64,000 nucleotides of DNA from the NCBI GenBank assembly GCA_034509735.1, contig JACGWO010000006.1, positions 34,093,141 to 34,157,140 on the forward strand. The letters are read 5' to 3'. Made by a program: the position numbers and the translations under genes. The notes beneath the pieces are model-generated. The model had not been told where the DNA came from. It saw only the letters and a list, made by a program, of their open reading frames with translations, and did not search any database. Numbering within the stretch: the stretch's first letter is position 1; the number at the start of each line of letters is the position of its first letter. Source of the stretch: Sesamum alatum (lineage: Eukaryota > Streptophyta > Magnoliopsida > Lamiales > Pedaliaceae). Shown in pieces: positions 34,079-44,982 of the stretch.

Positions 34079-34160
34079 TTATATAAATTAAACCTTTGGC
34101 TGAATTTTTTTCACTTTCTCCTCCCTCACTCACTCTCTCTCTCTCTCTCTCTCTCTCAGA
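34079..34160 (+). promoter_or_regulatory. Promoter and CT-rich leader of the second CACTA gene
   Basis: TTATATAAATT (34079-34089) follows the last GGAACAGT/ACCGTTCC copies, and a (CT)n tract (34131-34157) starts about 45 bp later. This is the layout of a plant TATA promoter with a Y-patch leader. The C-rich sequence to 34500 holds imperfect CCTCCGCCTCTCTCCCT repeats and is probably untranslated. Confidence 0.5.
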
Positions 34161-34740
34161 ACGCCTCTCTCCCTCCCTCAGCCTCTCTTCCTCCGCCTCT
34201 CCCCCTCCATCCGCCTCCCTCCGTCCGCCTTTCTCCCTCAGCCTCTGTCCCACCCTCGTTCTCCCTCCGCCTCTCTCCCTCAGCCTCCCTCCCTCCGCCT
34301 CTCTCCCTCCGCCGTTCTCCCATCCGCCTCTCTCCCTCAGGCACCGTCCGCCGTCTACCGTATCTGCCACCGTCGACGCCGTCCGCCGCCTCTGCCTCGA
34401 CGCCCACTGACGCGCACCACCACCCTTTGCCTCTGCCACCACTAACGCGCACCACCACCACCATCGTCCACCGCCTCCGTTGCCGCCCACCGTCCGCGAG
34501 CCTCAACTACCAAGTAGGGTCTAAAGAAACCCTCTTTATTTAGTTGTAATTTTCTGTAATTTCTGTAATTATTCTGTAATGTATTTTGCTGGAATTAATT
34601 TGTAATTGTCATGCATTTTCTGTATTTCCTGTTAATTAGTGTAATGTAGTTGTAATTTTTGGTGTAATTTGACTGTTGTTAATTTCTGTTGGTGTAATTT
34701 GACCTTGGTTAATGTCTGTTGGTAATTTCTGAAATTTTTG

Positions 34741-35530
34741 TAATTTTTTGAAAATTCTGAAAATTTTCTATAATTTTAAAAAAAAAAATTTGATTTTTCT
34801 GTAATTTTATGTAATTTAAAAAAAATCTGATTTTTCTGTAATTTTTTTATAAATATTTAAAATCTGGAATTTTAAAACATTTAAAATTTGGAATTTCAAA
34901 TATTTAAAATCTGGAAATTTAAAATATTTAAAATCTGGAATTTTTAGTTTTTTAAAAATCTGGAAATTTTAAATATTTAAAATCTGTAATTTTTTATATT
35001 TATTTAAAATCTGGAATTTTGAATTTTGTAAAAATCTGAAAATTTTAATTTTTTAAAAATCCGGAATTTTTAATTTTTTAAAAATCCGGAATTTTTAATT
35101 TTTTAAAAATCTGTAAATTCAAAATATTTAAAATCTGGAATTTTGAATTTTTTAAAAATCTGAAATATTTAATTTTTTAAAAAATCTGGAATTTTTAATT
35201 TTTTATAAATCTGGAAATTCAAAATATTTAAAATCTGGAATTTTGAATTTTTTAAAAATCTGAAAAATTTCATTTTTTAAAAATCCAGAATTTTTAATTT
35301 TTTAAAAATCTGTAAATTCAAAATATTTAAAATCTGCAATTTTTGAATTTTTTAAAAATCTGAAATATTTAATTTTTTAAAAATCTGGAATTTTTAATTT
35401 TTAATAAATCTGGAAATTCAAAATATTTAAAATCTGGAATTTTGAATTTTTTAAAAATCTGAAATTTTTAATTTTTTAAAAATCTGGAATTTTTATTTTT
35501 ATAATAATCTGGAAATTTTAATTTTTCAAT
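34741..35530. repeat. AT-rich degenerate tandem repeat in the leader of the Transposase_24-type gene
   Basis: About 30 imperfect units of roughly 24 bp built on AAAATCTGGAATTTTTAATTTTTT, each with a TTTTTTAAAAA core that can fold on itself. The block lies between the C-rich leader and the start codon at 35704, probably in a 5' intron (a GTAGGG donor lies near 34514). No coding potential. Confidence 0.8.
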
Positions 35531-35703
35531 AAATTCAATAATTAAAAATATGATAATTTGAAGGAATTAGTGCAATTTTACGGTAAAATTATGGTATTTA
35601 GTATAAATATGTACAGTTGTAGAATTTATTTGCATATATATTAAATACATTAGAAAATCTTCATTATTGAAATAAATTGATACTTATGTGTTTCTTTTAA
35701 ATA

Positions 35704-37263
35704 ATGTCTGGTCGGGATTTTCCACCCCGAGGAGGTGGTCGTGGTCGTGGTCGTGACCGCGGTCGCGGCGAACCGGCTATACCGCCTCCCAGTGTTGCTT
35801 CCCAGGATGGGGAAGCAGTTTTCCGACCACCATCACCACCGACAGAGCAGGCACCCGCACCGCCTGCGCCGGATCAGCAGCCCGGTGCGTCTACTGCTGC
35901 ACCGGATCAGGAGCCCGGACCATCCACTACCGCACCGACGGTCGATCCGGCCCGTCCATGGGTTGTCCCACCACCACCACCCCTACCACTCCCACCACCA
36001 TCCGCGCGGCAGTACATCACACTCGCCGATGCGAGGTACAATTTATGTTTTTTTAATTTTTTTTTGTAATTTAAATTAATATTTTTATGTTTATAATTAT
36101 TTTATAATTTCAGTGTTGATCGGAAGATCCACGAGCGCATGTACGCGACCGTGCGAGGACACTATCCCCACCCTTGGGGCTGTTTGCGCCAGGTGCCGCT
36201 AGAGCACCAACATTTTTGGTTCGAGAGCTTGAAGGTAACATGAATTAATTTTTTTTTAAAAAAATATTTTAACAATCTAAGTTAAATAATAATTTAATAT
36301 ATTTTTTTTAATACAGATGACGTACTGGTGGGACGCCGACGACGAGTCGATGTTCAAGATCTTCCATGTCTGGGTGGGGAAGTTCTTGAGGAAGAAGTTC
36401 GTCCTCGCCAGACAGTCGCCGCAGAAGCCTCTATGGCTGGCGAACGAGGTGTGGCGGCAGCTCCTCCTGTACTGGGCTTCCCCGGAGTTCCAGAAGGAGT
36501 GCGAGAAGAACAAGGCGAACCGGAACGCCAACTCAGCCGCATCCACTGTGTACCGCGGGGGATCTGTCTCCGTCGGTATGCACAAGCAGAAAATGGTAAG
36601 ATATCTAATGTTATTTTAATTATTTATTACTATTTAATTTAAATTGTAATAACTGTTTCCCATTGATGTTGTACAGGAGGAGCAGCTCGGCCGGCCAGTG
36701 AAGCAGATGGAGTTATTCTCCAGATGCTACAAGAAGAAGACCGACGACGGCTGGAGCGGGTCGAGGGCAGCGGAGGTGGCGGTAAGTTTTAATTAATATT
36801 TTCTACAGTATTTTTTTTAAATATTTTTAAATTTTCTAATTCATTGTAATTATGTTTGCAGGAGATGTTCCAGAAGATGATGGAGGATCATCAGTCTCAG
36901 GCCCCTGAGGATCCTGCTTCCAAATCAGAGGCCTCGGTGGCGCAGCAGACCGAGCAGCAGATGTGGCTGAGTTGCGTCGGGGGCAAGAACAAGGGCCGGG
37001 TATTTGGTCTTGGTTCTGAGGCCCTGTCGCTCAGCCAAGCCGTTACCTCGCCACCGCCACCGCCACCGCCACCGCCTCCACCAGCGCCAGCGCCCGTGCC
37101 TCCGTCAAACATGGAGGGTCGGTTGGGCCACCTCGAGGAGATGATGGCGGACCTGATGTGCATGGTCAAGGACATGCAGACCAGTCGCTCCGGCGCCGGC
37201 CCGTCACGGCCTCCTAGAGACCCCACCATGCCAGACATTGACGAGTCCGATGGGGACGAATAG
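35704..37263 (+). CDS. CACTA Transposase_24 (Ptta/En/Spm, TNPA-like) protein
   Basis: The accessory DNA-binding protein of the CACTA element. Five exons with consensus borders: 35704-36035, 36114-36234, 36317-36595, 36677-36781 and 36862-37263. They join to an uninterrupted 412-codon frame. The N-terminus is an RGG-like, then Pro/Ala-rich segment. The conserved core holds MTYWWDADDESMFKIFHVW, NRNANSAASTVYRGGSVS, LGRPVKQMELFSRCYKKK and AAEVAEMFQKMMEDH, the layout of PF03004. A poly-Pro run and a short coiled-coil-like end (MEGRLGHLEEMMADLMCMV) follow. It differs from the upstream Tnp2 gene in being fully intact. It probably binds the GGAACGGT repeats; that is inference from En/Spm. Confidence 0.88.
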
Positions 37264-37424
37264 TACATTATGTATTTTTTTTTAATCAAATCGGATAATA
37301 TTCGTATTTAATATAATTTTTTTTAAATTATGTATTTTTTTATATTTAAATATTATTTATATAATTAAAATATTATTATTAATTTAAATGATAAAAACTA
37401 TTAATTAAAAAAAATCATTAATTA

Positions 37425-38135
37425 GGAACAGTACTTTAGACGCAACATATTCGCACTGTACCGTTCCTATCTTTGACTTTTTAAAAAGACTCACCGTTCC
37501 CACGGCCGATGCAAAAACCATTCCCATTATACATGTTAACCGTTCCTAAATACCGTACCTACCGTGCCTAATTCTATTCCAAAATCAATCCTTTCGTGGT
37601 AAATCTTTCATTCTAAAGACAATACCAAACACCGGTCCAAAACTTTATTCCAAAGGTTTAGTGCAAAGACCGTTCCTATGTGTCGCGACAAAATGTATTC
37701 CAGCTACCGATCCTAATCTCTACAACGTACCGTTCCTACATGTATTCCAGACCCCATGCCAAATTCTATCTACAACAGAAACAGACTGTTCCAAATAGAG
37801 TTCTAACCACCGTTCCTAAAACCGAGATTTGGTTTCGACATTACCGTTCCTAATGTTTATAAGGTGTTCCAAATGCAATAAAATCAAATTTATACGTATA
37901 AAGGTAAGTAGGAACGGTAGAACATAGTAGTGCCAACCACCCTTCCCAAATAGGAATGGTAACTTGGTTCCCGTTCCTAATAATTAGGATCGCCTCTTAT
38001 TGCCACGGATGGCCTCCCGTTCCTCAACCGTTCCTAATACCAGTCCAAAATGTTAAAATGAAGTACGTACCGTTCCAAATATTAAAAAAAACCGTTCCTG
38101 TTACCGTCCCAATCAGCGCTTTTTTTTTTTTAGTG
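37425..38135. promoter_or_regulatory. CACTA right subterminal repeat region
   Basis: About 15 copies and variants of ACCGTTCCTA/TAGGAACGGT between the last gene and the right terminus, mostly in the ACCGTTCC orientation. Counterpart of the left subterminal region. Confidence 0.8.
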
Positions 38136-38783
38136 TCTAATTAGCTTGATTTGTTATTAAAACGAAAACATTTTTTTTTATATAGAGTCCGAGTCTAAGT
38201 TTTACAAAAATGAGCTTCGGAATGTGAACCTTTGGTAATAAATAAACTTTGGACTTCTAGAATTTATCAAATTAGTTGTCAAATTTATCAATTATTTTAT
38301 TTATATAATTTTAAAAAATAATGATATATTAACAGTGCGGTTCGATTTTTGGCGATTTTTTTTAGTTATAAAATTAAACCAAACCAAAAGTGCAATGCGG
38401 TTTTATTAAAAATTTAAAATTGCGGTTTGGATGAAAAATCACAAAAAACGATTTGATTCTGTTTGATACAGGCGGTTTTGGTGGTTTTGAAATGTTTTGG
38501 TCACCCCTACATTTTGATCTGATATTTTTGTTTTTTATTTATTTTTCTTACACCTAACTTCCCGCTCCCCATTATTTTTCATCTAAATTCCCAATCTCCC
38601 ATTAGTTTTTTTCTTTTAATTTACATTCATCTTTTTTGTCACAATTTTTTATAAATTTAATATTAACTAATTTAACTTATTGTTTTATATATACTTTATT
38701 AAATTATAAAGTTTTATAAATATTTTATTTTAGATAGTATTTATAAAAGTAGCAGACACATAAGGTGTGTCCAAATTACTAGT

Positions 38784-38930
38784 AAGTATTAAAACCGCGA
38801 AACTGTCCGAAACTGCAGTTTTGATTTCAATTTTATAAGTGGCAAACAATTATTTTGTAAAACCACCAATGATAATTCTATTTAAAAAAAGTTTAGAATA
38901 AATTGAAACCACATTGTGCTCACCCCTTAC
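38784..38930 (-). mobile_element. Truncated hAT end related to the split hAT
   Basis: Read on the minus strand it begins near GGTAAGGGGTGAGCACAATG and parallels the left end of the hAT at 27189 (GGTGTGATCACGATGCGG), including the later TGGTTTTACAAAATAATT segment. It starts directly after the Helitron 3' end, so the Helitron probably inserted into it. Confidence 0.55.
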
Positions 38931-39216
38931 CAATCATATATCAATTTTTTTTTAATAATTAATCACTTTTGAAGAAAACACAAATTTTTGCAAACGCACC
39001 CCTCAATGTAAAGAAATATCGGCACATTCTCCATTCAGTTCTTGATTTTGCTGGACCACTCCCTATCCAAATACATACATCTCTTTTCACTTCATCCACA
39101 CTTCATGATCACTACTACCAAGCCAGACACTGAATTTACAATTGTACCTTTTCCTTTAACAGCTGTACCTTTTCCCTGGCATGATCACCGTATTTCTCAT
39201 TCCACTCCTCTCCCTG

Positions 39217-39228
39217 CATATATATTTC
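39217..39228 (+). promoter_or_regulatory. TATA box of the transaldolase gene
   Basis: CATATATATTTC about 70 bp before the start codon, the only good TATA candidate near the gene. Upstream, two CTGTACCTTTTCC-like pyrimidine blocks lie near 39142-39178. The region 38940-39210 has no other recognised element. Confidence 0.45.
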
Positions 39229-39295
39229 CACCCTCACTGAGTAGAGCGAGTGCTGTTTTTCATCATAATCGATAACTGATAAGTTTGAGAAAAGA

Positions 39296-42200
39296 ATGTC
39301 AACTACTTTGTATTCTCCGCTACCCTCTAGTTTCTCCTCCTCTTCGTCACTCCAGGTGATTTACACACAGGAATACCATTGTAGTGTGTATTTTGCATTC
39401 ATACAGAGTATTTTTTTTGTGTTTGTATTGGTATGATTGTGATTTGTTTGGTGATGGAAACAGGAGAAGAAATTGAGAATCCCAATTCAATCAGCGAAGC
39501 CGGGTCTTATCCTCAAACCTCTGCGGTCTTTTCCTTCAATCCGAGCTGCTACTGACTTCTCTTCGTCTCTTGATACTGGTAATTTTTGTTATTTCGTTTT
39601 GGTTTTGGCCAATTTATGCTACATTTTTAATTGCGAGTTTGGGTTTTTGAGTTTTTGATCGATTGCAATGGGGTTAGGTTTGAGCACTGAATTGGATGCC
39701 GTAACAAGTTACAGCGAGATCGTTCCTGATACTGTTGTGTTTGATGATTTCCAGAGGTTGATTTCTATTCCATGAAGAAGTAGCTAGGAATGTCATGATT
39801 TTATATTCGACATTTTGCTGGAAATTAGATTGGTGATTTTTGGTTTTAGTTTCAGTTTTTGGTTCTTGATGTGTTGATGATCCGAAATTGTAAATGCTAT
39901 AGGTTTCCTCCAACTGCTGCCACTGTTAGTTCCTCACTAATCTTGGGTATCTGTAGCCTTCCTGATACAAAGTTCAGGGTAATTATCTAATTTTTCATAT
40001 TCTCTTCTGGGGAGATAAATATTGATGTCTTTTATAGTCTTTTTCCCCCTTCTGGATCATGACAGACAAATCTATATCTGCTTGCTGTGCTTCTATTTAT
40101 GTAGAATTAAGCTGTGAATAGTTGGAAAGATTAATTATCATGGATATGTTAGTAGTATTTATTATTCACGAGGGTATAACAGTAATTTTCTACACATAAG
40201 CCACACAATAAATACATACACCTTACCACACTGTAAAACACCCAGTACCACTATAAATACCCCATGTATTATTTTTTAAACAAATTCGCTATTCATTGAC
40301 AAGGCAACTCCTTACTCTCTCTAAAAATTCTCTCTCTAAAAAGACTAGGCTTGGGAAGTATTAGCGTGTCAAGGGTGATTTTTCCGTTAAGTTCCTTGCT
40401 CAGTTTACTACCACATCAAATTACAATGTCTTGAGATGTATTATATGGATATGTTGTGTTTCTGTTTTTCTTCAACGTTCCAAGTATATGAGACATTATT
40501 TGTAACCCAAAACAATTTTAACAACTGAGAGGGTTTAATTTTTCTCAATTGCATGATTAATATCTACTGATATAGATGCATTTCTATTTGATTCTGTCTT
40601 TTTACATAGAGTGCTGTTGATACTGCATTGGCTGATACAGAGTGTTATGGCTTAGAGAAATCCGATGATCGCATGTCTTGTTTTGTCAACAAGGTAGGCT
40701 TTTTTAAGTTGCATGTGTTTAAAAATTTCTCTTCTAGTTATGTTGTTATGAACTACTGATTGTATACTGTTGATGATTGATATCTGAAAAAGTAGGCCTT
40801 GGTAAATATTGGAGGTGATCTTGTAAAGCTTGTGCCTGGTCGTGTTTCTACTGAAGTTGATGCTCGTCTTGCATATGACACACATGCTATTGTTCAGAAG
40901 GTAACCGTTACCCTGTATTTGTAATATATTGGTTTGGCACCTCTGTAACTACTTAAGCATACAATTATCGTAACCTGAAAAGTGTTACATGCGAAGTTGC
41001 TAAAGTGAGTTAAAGTGCAATGCTACCAGGTTTGTCAGCAAGCATGTCTGCTTTTTGAATAATTTGTTTTAGTCTTTGACTTATACTTCCAGTATATTGA
41101 TTTATCTACATGCTTTATCTAGTTTAAATCCTACTGACTTTGATCAGTTAACAATTCACTTCAATTTCAGGTGCATGACCTTCTCAAATTGTATCATGAA
41201 ATCGATGTACCTCCAGAGCGTTTGTTGTTCAAAATCCCGTCAACTTGGCAAGTTAGTGATTCCGGAAAGAACATCGGGCTTTTCGTTTCTTTCTTATTCT
41301 TTGTTACTATTTGCCTTTATTTTTTATTCTTTTATAGGGAATTGAAGCATCAAGGCTGCTGGAGTCGGAGGGGATACAGACACATATGACTTTTGTCTAC
41401 AGGTATAACAGGACATATTCTTCCAAGAATTGAGTGTGAGAGGTGTAGAAATTGGTTCCAATACAACAATGGTTGAAAGTCATCTACATGTTCTCTATAT
41501 GGATATTTGATCATTGCTGCTTGCGTATTAACTTGTTGGAGAACCTGGATGCGATGGGAGGATTCCTCCATTGATGCTATGCATTTCTCAGTATGAGGGT
41601 TTGGTGTCAGTTATGCTACCATAAATTGTTCCCTAACATGAAAAGTCATCCTTAGATCCGACATGGCTTATTGAGGAACACAGACCATAGGCCTTATGCA
41701 TGTTTCAAATCCATAGTTGGTCACAGGAATCTTTTCCTATTTATTGGTAGTTCCATGGGCAGAGAGGTTTTGCCCTCTTGATAAACTGCCAAGGACAGCC
41801 TGAAACTGTAAACATTGAGAAGGGATGGTATAATTTATCTCTTGATCGAGTTGTAAGTTACCGTAGTTTCGTAGAAGCAAGAACATGACAGGCAGATGCC
41901 TATTTGTCCTTGCCTTAGATGTTCTTGTCTGTCTTGCCTACTTAAATGTTGTTTGTTGATGTGCCCATTACCACACGTGCATACATATGCATCTCTTATG
42001 TGGTTCTTCTAGCTTCCTCATAGTAAACCACTTACAATTAGAATTTTGAATCACCCTTTTCGACAAAAATCGTTTGTTCCTAATATTCCTGAGTAACCAA
42101 CTTTTTACATACATGCATGTGATATTTAAGTACTAACTCAAAGAAAGATGGCTTACAGCTAAGTTCATGAAATATCAACATCATTATTTGTGGCCACTGT

Positions 42201-44256
42201 CCACTGATAGTTTGGGTAATACCAATTTTATGGATTATAGTTGAGCTTATATATAAATCAAATCGGACTGGTAATACCATTTTATAGATTACAATTGACC
42301 ATGTGTACATATATATATATAAATCAAATCTGAGTGTATTTCTCTCATTATGATTTGCAAGTTCACACTGTAAGTTTTGAATCTTATCTTATGGTTTCAT
42401 CAAGTGTCAATCATTCCACAAGTGCTATTTTCTTAAATTACTTCCACAATTCCATGTGAAGTTTGTGGCCCTAGAATCATGCTCCAAAGCGTGTTGATGC
42501 AATAAATGCTTTAGTTTCACTCAAATGTTCCCTCTTTTTAATTGCTCTAGTGCTTACTCGTAAAACATTTTTAACACTATCTTTGGTTATGTATCCACAG
42601 TTTTTGTCAAGCTGCAGCTGCAGCTCAAGCTGGTGCTTCTGTTATTCAAATTTTCGTTGGTCGCTTAAGGGTAAGTTTGTCCTCTAATTAAATATTATGG
42701 TTAATTGGATAGTAATTAGTACAATGAGGCGTCATCTCTGTTAGGACTGGGCACGCAACCATAGAGGTGATCCTGAAGTGGAAGCAGCTCTTAGGAGAGG
42801 AGAAGATCCTGGGTTGGCTTTGGTCAGTGCAACCTCTCTATCATTTTTATCTTCATCTGAAACTTACATTTTAATGGTCTTTAGTTGCGATCTGCTTTGC
42901 TAGATTGAATAGTTTCTCCCACATCAGACATGTGGCTGACTGCACTAGGTTCATTTACTAGCGAGAAATACAAGCTTATATACATGAATGCATTCACATA
43001 TAGAATTGAACCTGTGTCTTGTTCTCCATGAATCTCAAAAGTGAAACCATTAAACAGTTTTGTAAACCATGAAATAAATATACATGTAGCATCTATATCT
43101 TTCATGCTCAGGTTCCAAGTGCTTAGTAACTCATGAACTTTCTTCTGAAAATTGAATTTCCCATTGACGCATCTCTTATTTGTGTTAGTAGAAAGGAAAA
43201 TTAACAGTAAACAGTTAGTAATACTGCATGAGGTTTATCCCCAATTCCAGGTTACAAAAGCCTACAATTACATTCACAAATATGGGCATAAATCGAAATT
43301 GATGGCGGCAGCAATCCGTAACAAACAGGACGTCTTTAATCTTCTAGGGTAACTACTCTCTTACGAGCATATTGCATTCCAGAAGTATTTGTTACCTGAA
43401 TATAATGATTTTTTTCTTTTACTCTGTTTGGTTGGACAGGGTTGATTACATCATCTCCCCGTTGAAGATACTGCAGTCTCTGAAGGAATCCGTGACACCT
43501 CCCGATGAGAAATATTCTTTAATAAGGAGGCTCTCCCCACAAACTGCTGCCTCCTACAACTTTACCAATGATGAGGTTAGCTTTCTTTAATGCTATATTC
43601 CAAATTCTAAAATGTGACGCTCTCGTTTTCATTTCCTGATCTTCCTCTTGCACCCATAGCAACAATCGGTGACCTAAATATAGAGATATATTATAATTTC
43701 CCTAAGATTCATTTATTTCAATCTCAAGGAGTACTCATATCATATCCCTTAGCTCAAAGAATATCCATACCTGGTCTTTGCACCAGAATTCACCAACATG
43801 GCTCCACAGTATTCTCCAATAAATAATTGAAGAGCTTTTTGAGCTCTTCAATATTTTAAGTCTTGCTAGTAGGACCTTTACATATTACATTAATTTCGCT
43901 TGGGGGAGTATCAGATGAACAAACTGTGCCTGGAGATGCTGTGGAACTTTCGTATTGCTGAAAGCATAGAATTAGCTGTTTTCTATGTTTCTTGCCTATT
44001 ACTCACCTGTCATCCATCATGAACTATTACTAATTCTTAAGCCATTCTTACTGTATGAACAATTGCATTTAAATGAAAAAGATTCATGTTCGTGCTCAAT
44101 CAATTTCAGCTTGTGAAGTGGGACCAATATAGCTTTGCTGAGGCTTTGGGGCCTGCAGCAGTGGAGCTTCTAAGTGCTGGAATGGATGGCTATGCTAGCC
44201 AGTCAAAGCGAGTCGAAGAATTATTTGAAAAGATCTGGCCACCCCCCAACGTATAA
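39296..44256 (+). CDS. Transaldolase-like protein, predicted plastid-targeted
   Basis: Transaldolases move a dihydroxyacetone unit between sedoheptulose-7-P and glyceraldehyde-3-P in the non-oxidative pentose phosphate pathway. Thirteen exons: 39296-39355, 39464-39578, 39678-39756, 39903-39978, 40610-40693, 40796-40900, 41171-41251, 41338-41402, 42601-42670, 42745-42822, 43251-43348, 43440-43575, 44110-44256. All borders are GT-AG and join to an intact 397-codon frame. The first 50 residues are rich in Ser and basic residues, like a transit peptide. The core shows [16 protein letters not shown] (Glu158), [15 protein letters not shown] (Schiff-base Lys194) and [15 protein letters not shown] (Arg243), ending KIWPPPNV. 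By alignment to E. coli TalB, Asp76, Glu158, Lys194 and Arg243 are kept, but Asn35, Asn154 and Ser176 correspond to Ser94, His216 and Gln238. It resembles, from memory, the Arabidopsis At1g12230 (GSM2) group rather than bacterial-type transaldolase. This is the only intact host gene seen here. Confidence 0.93.
40138..40418 (+). mobile_element. Candidate solo LTR or TRIM remnant in intron 4 of the transaldolase gene
   Basis: A 281-bp block flanked by AATTA on both sides (40133-40137 and 40419-40423) ends CACATCA. It contains CTATAAATACCCC (near 40252) followed by a CTCTCTCTAAAAA leader, the look of an LTR promoter. The left edge TCATGG lacks the canonical TG, so the call is tentative. It lies in the sense orientation of the gene. 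Confidence 0.4.
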
Positions 44257-44982
44257 ATGCACATATCATGAAGAACCAAGAAGAAGTCGCCTTGCTATAA
44301 TAAAGGTATCGATGCTCACTCCAGCGCTCTAAAATCCCGGCAGAAATAGAGTTTCAGTAGAAGCTCTAAACGTTTCCATTTCTCAGTAGAAGCTGCAAGT
44401 GTTCTTATATCTCCCTGCAGTGGGTCGTCTTTGATATCCTAGGAACTTTGTCTTCCGAAAGCAAACTGGGTTGAGCTATGTCAACGCACATTGGACTATT
44501 TTTTGGAGTAATGTCTTTAATGTTTGTTTGTTGCTAGCTCATTTCCTCATGTTTCTATTGGTGGTCTTGAGGCACAAAATTTGGTTACAGAAAAGTTGCC
44601 CTGTTATTCGCACATAACCAAGCATATACTTAGCTTTTGTTTCGAAGGAATAGTAGCCACATTCACTGTTCGAAACCATATTTATCGGAGAAAAAGGAAC
44701 ATATATAGGTAATACTAGTAATTTACTTACCTTAATTTTACAACAATTTAATTTGTAAAAGGAATTGCTCAGTCATCACTTCATCCTCGTATCATATGAT
44801 AGATTATAATACGTGTAGTCAATATATCTGAAATGTTGTAAACTTTAAATAAACTATTAAATAGTATTTGTGCTTTTTTCATCAATTTTTTAATATTTTA
44901 TTTTTATCAAAATTTGGATTTTCTTTCTGTTTTCGTCTAAAAAGTCTGGATATAACGTGCGGTTTATCGCAAGGATGGAGAT
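44257..44982 (+). other. Transaldolase 3' untranslated region and flank
   Basis: An AATAAAG lies 45 bp after the stop codon, and T-rich sequence continues to about 44560, so polyadenylation is likely somewhere in this stretch. Beyond 44750 the sequence is AT-rich with nothing recognised. Confidence 0.4.

Larger units (their letters stand above)
27867..38135 (+). mobile_element. Complete CACTA (En/Spm) transposon, 10.3 kb
   Basis: It starts CACTACAAAAAAATGCGG and ends (other strand) CACTAAAAAAAAAAAGCGC. The 3-bp target duplication TCT is perfect (27864-27866 and 38136-38138). Both ends carry dense copies of AGGAACGGT/ACCGTTCCT, the expected subterminal transposase-binding motif. Inside are a Tnp2-type gene and a Transposase_24-type gene, both on the plus strand, the usual TNPD/TNPA pair. 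Confidence 0.95.
27189..38509. mobile_element. hAT element (about 1.05 kb), split by the CACTA
   Basis: The ends are TAGGTGTGATCACGATGCGG (left) and, on the other strand, TAGGGGTGACCAAAACAT (right), matching the TAGGGGTGA-type hAT terminus. The 8-bp target duplication is CATTTTGG (27181-27188) and CATTTTGA (38510-38517), with one mismatch. Removing the CACTA leaves 27189-27866 plus 38139-38509. Subterminal GCGGTTT motifs recur. No transposase is visible, so it is non-autonomous. Confidence 0.75.
27141..38782 (+). mobile_element. Non-autonomous Helitron (number 2), split by nested elements
   Basis: It starts TACTATATATTAAGGGAGAGC directly after Helitron 1, closely matching that element's 5' end, although the first bases (TC) are not retained. 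Its 3' end is a 6-bp hairpin (GACACA 38755-38760, TGTGTC 38766-38771), then CAAATTACTAG/T ending at 38782. Only about 48 bp (left) and 273 bp (right) are Helitron; the rest is the hAT and the CACTA inserted in it. Confidence 0.65.

Noticed and set aside
34001..34543. Ser/Pro/Leu-rich frame and its antisense Gly/Arg-rich frames
   Set aside because: They come from the (CT)n and CCTCCGCC repeats of the CACTA leader and have no domain.
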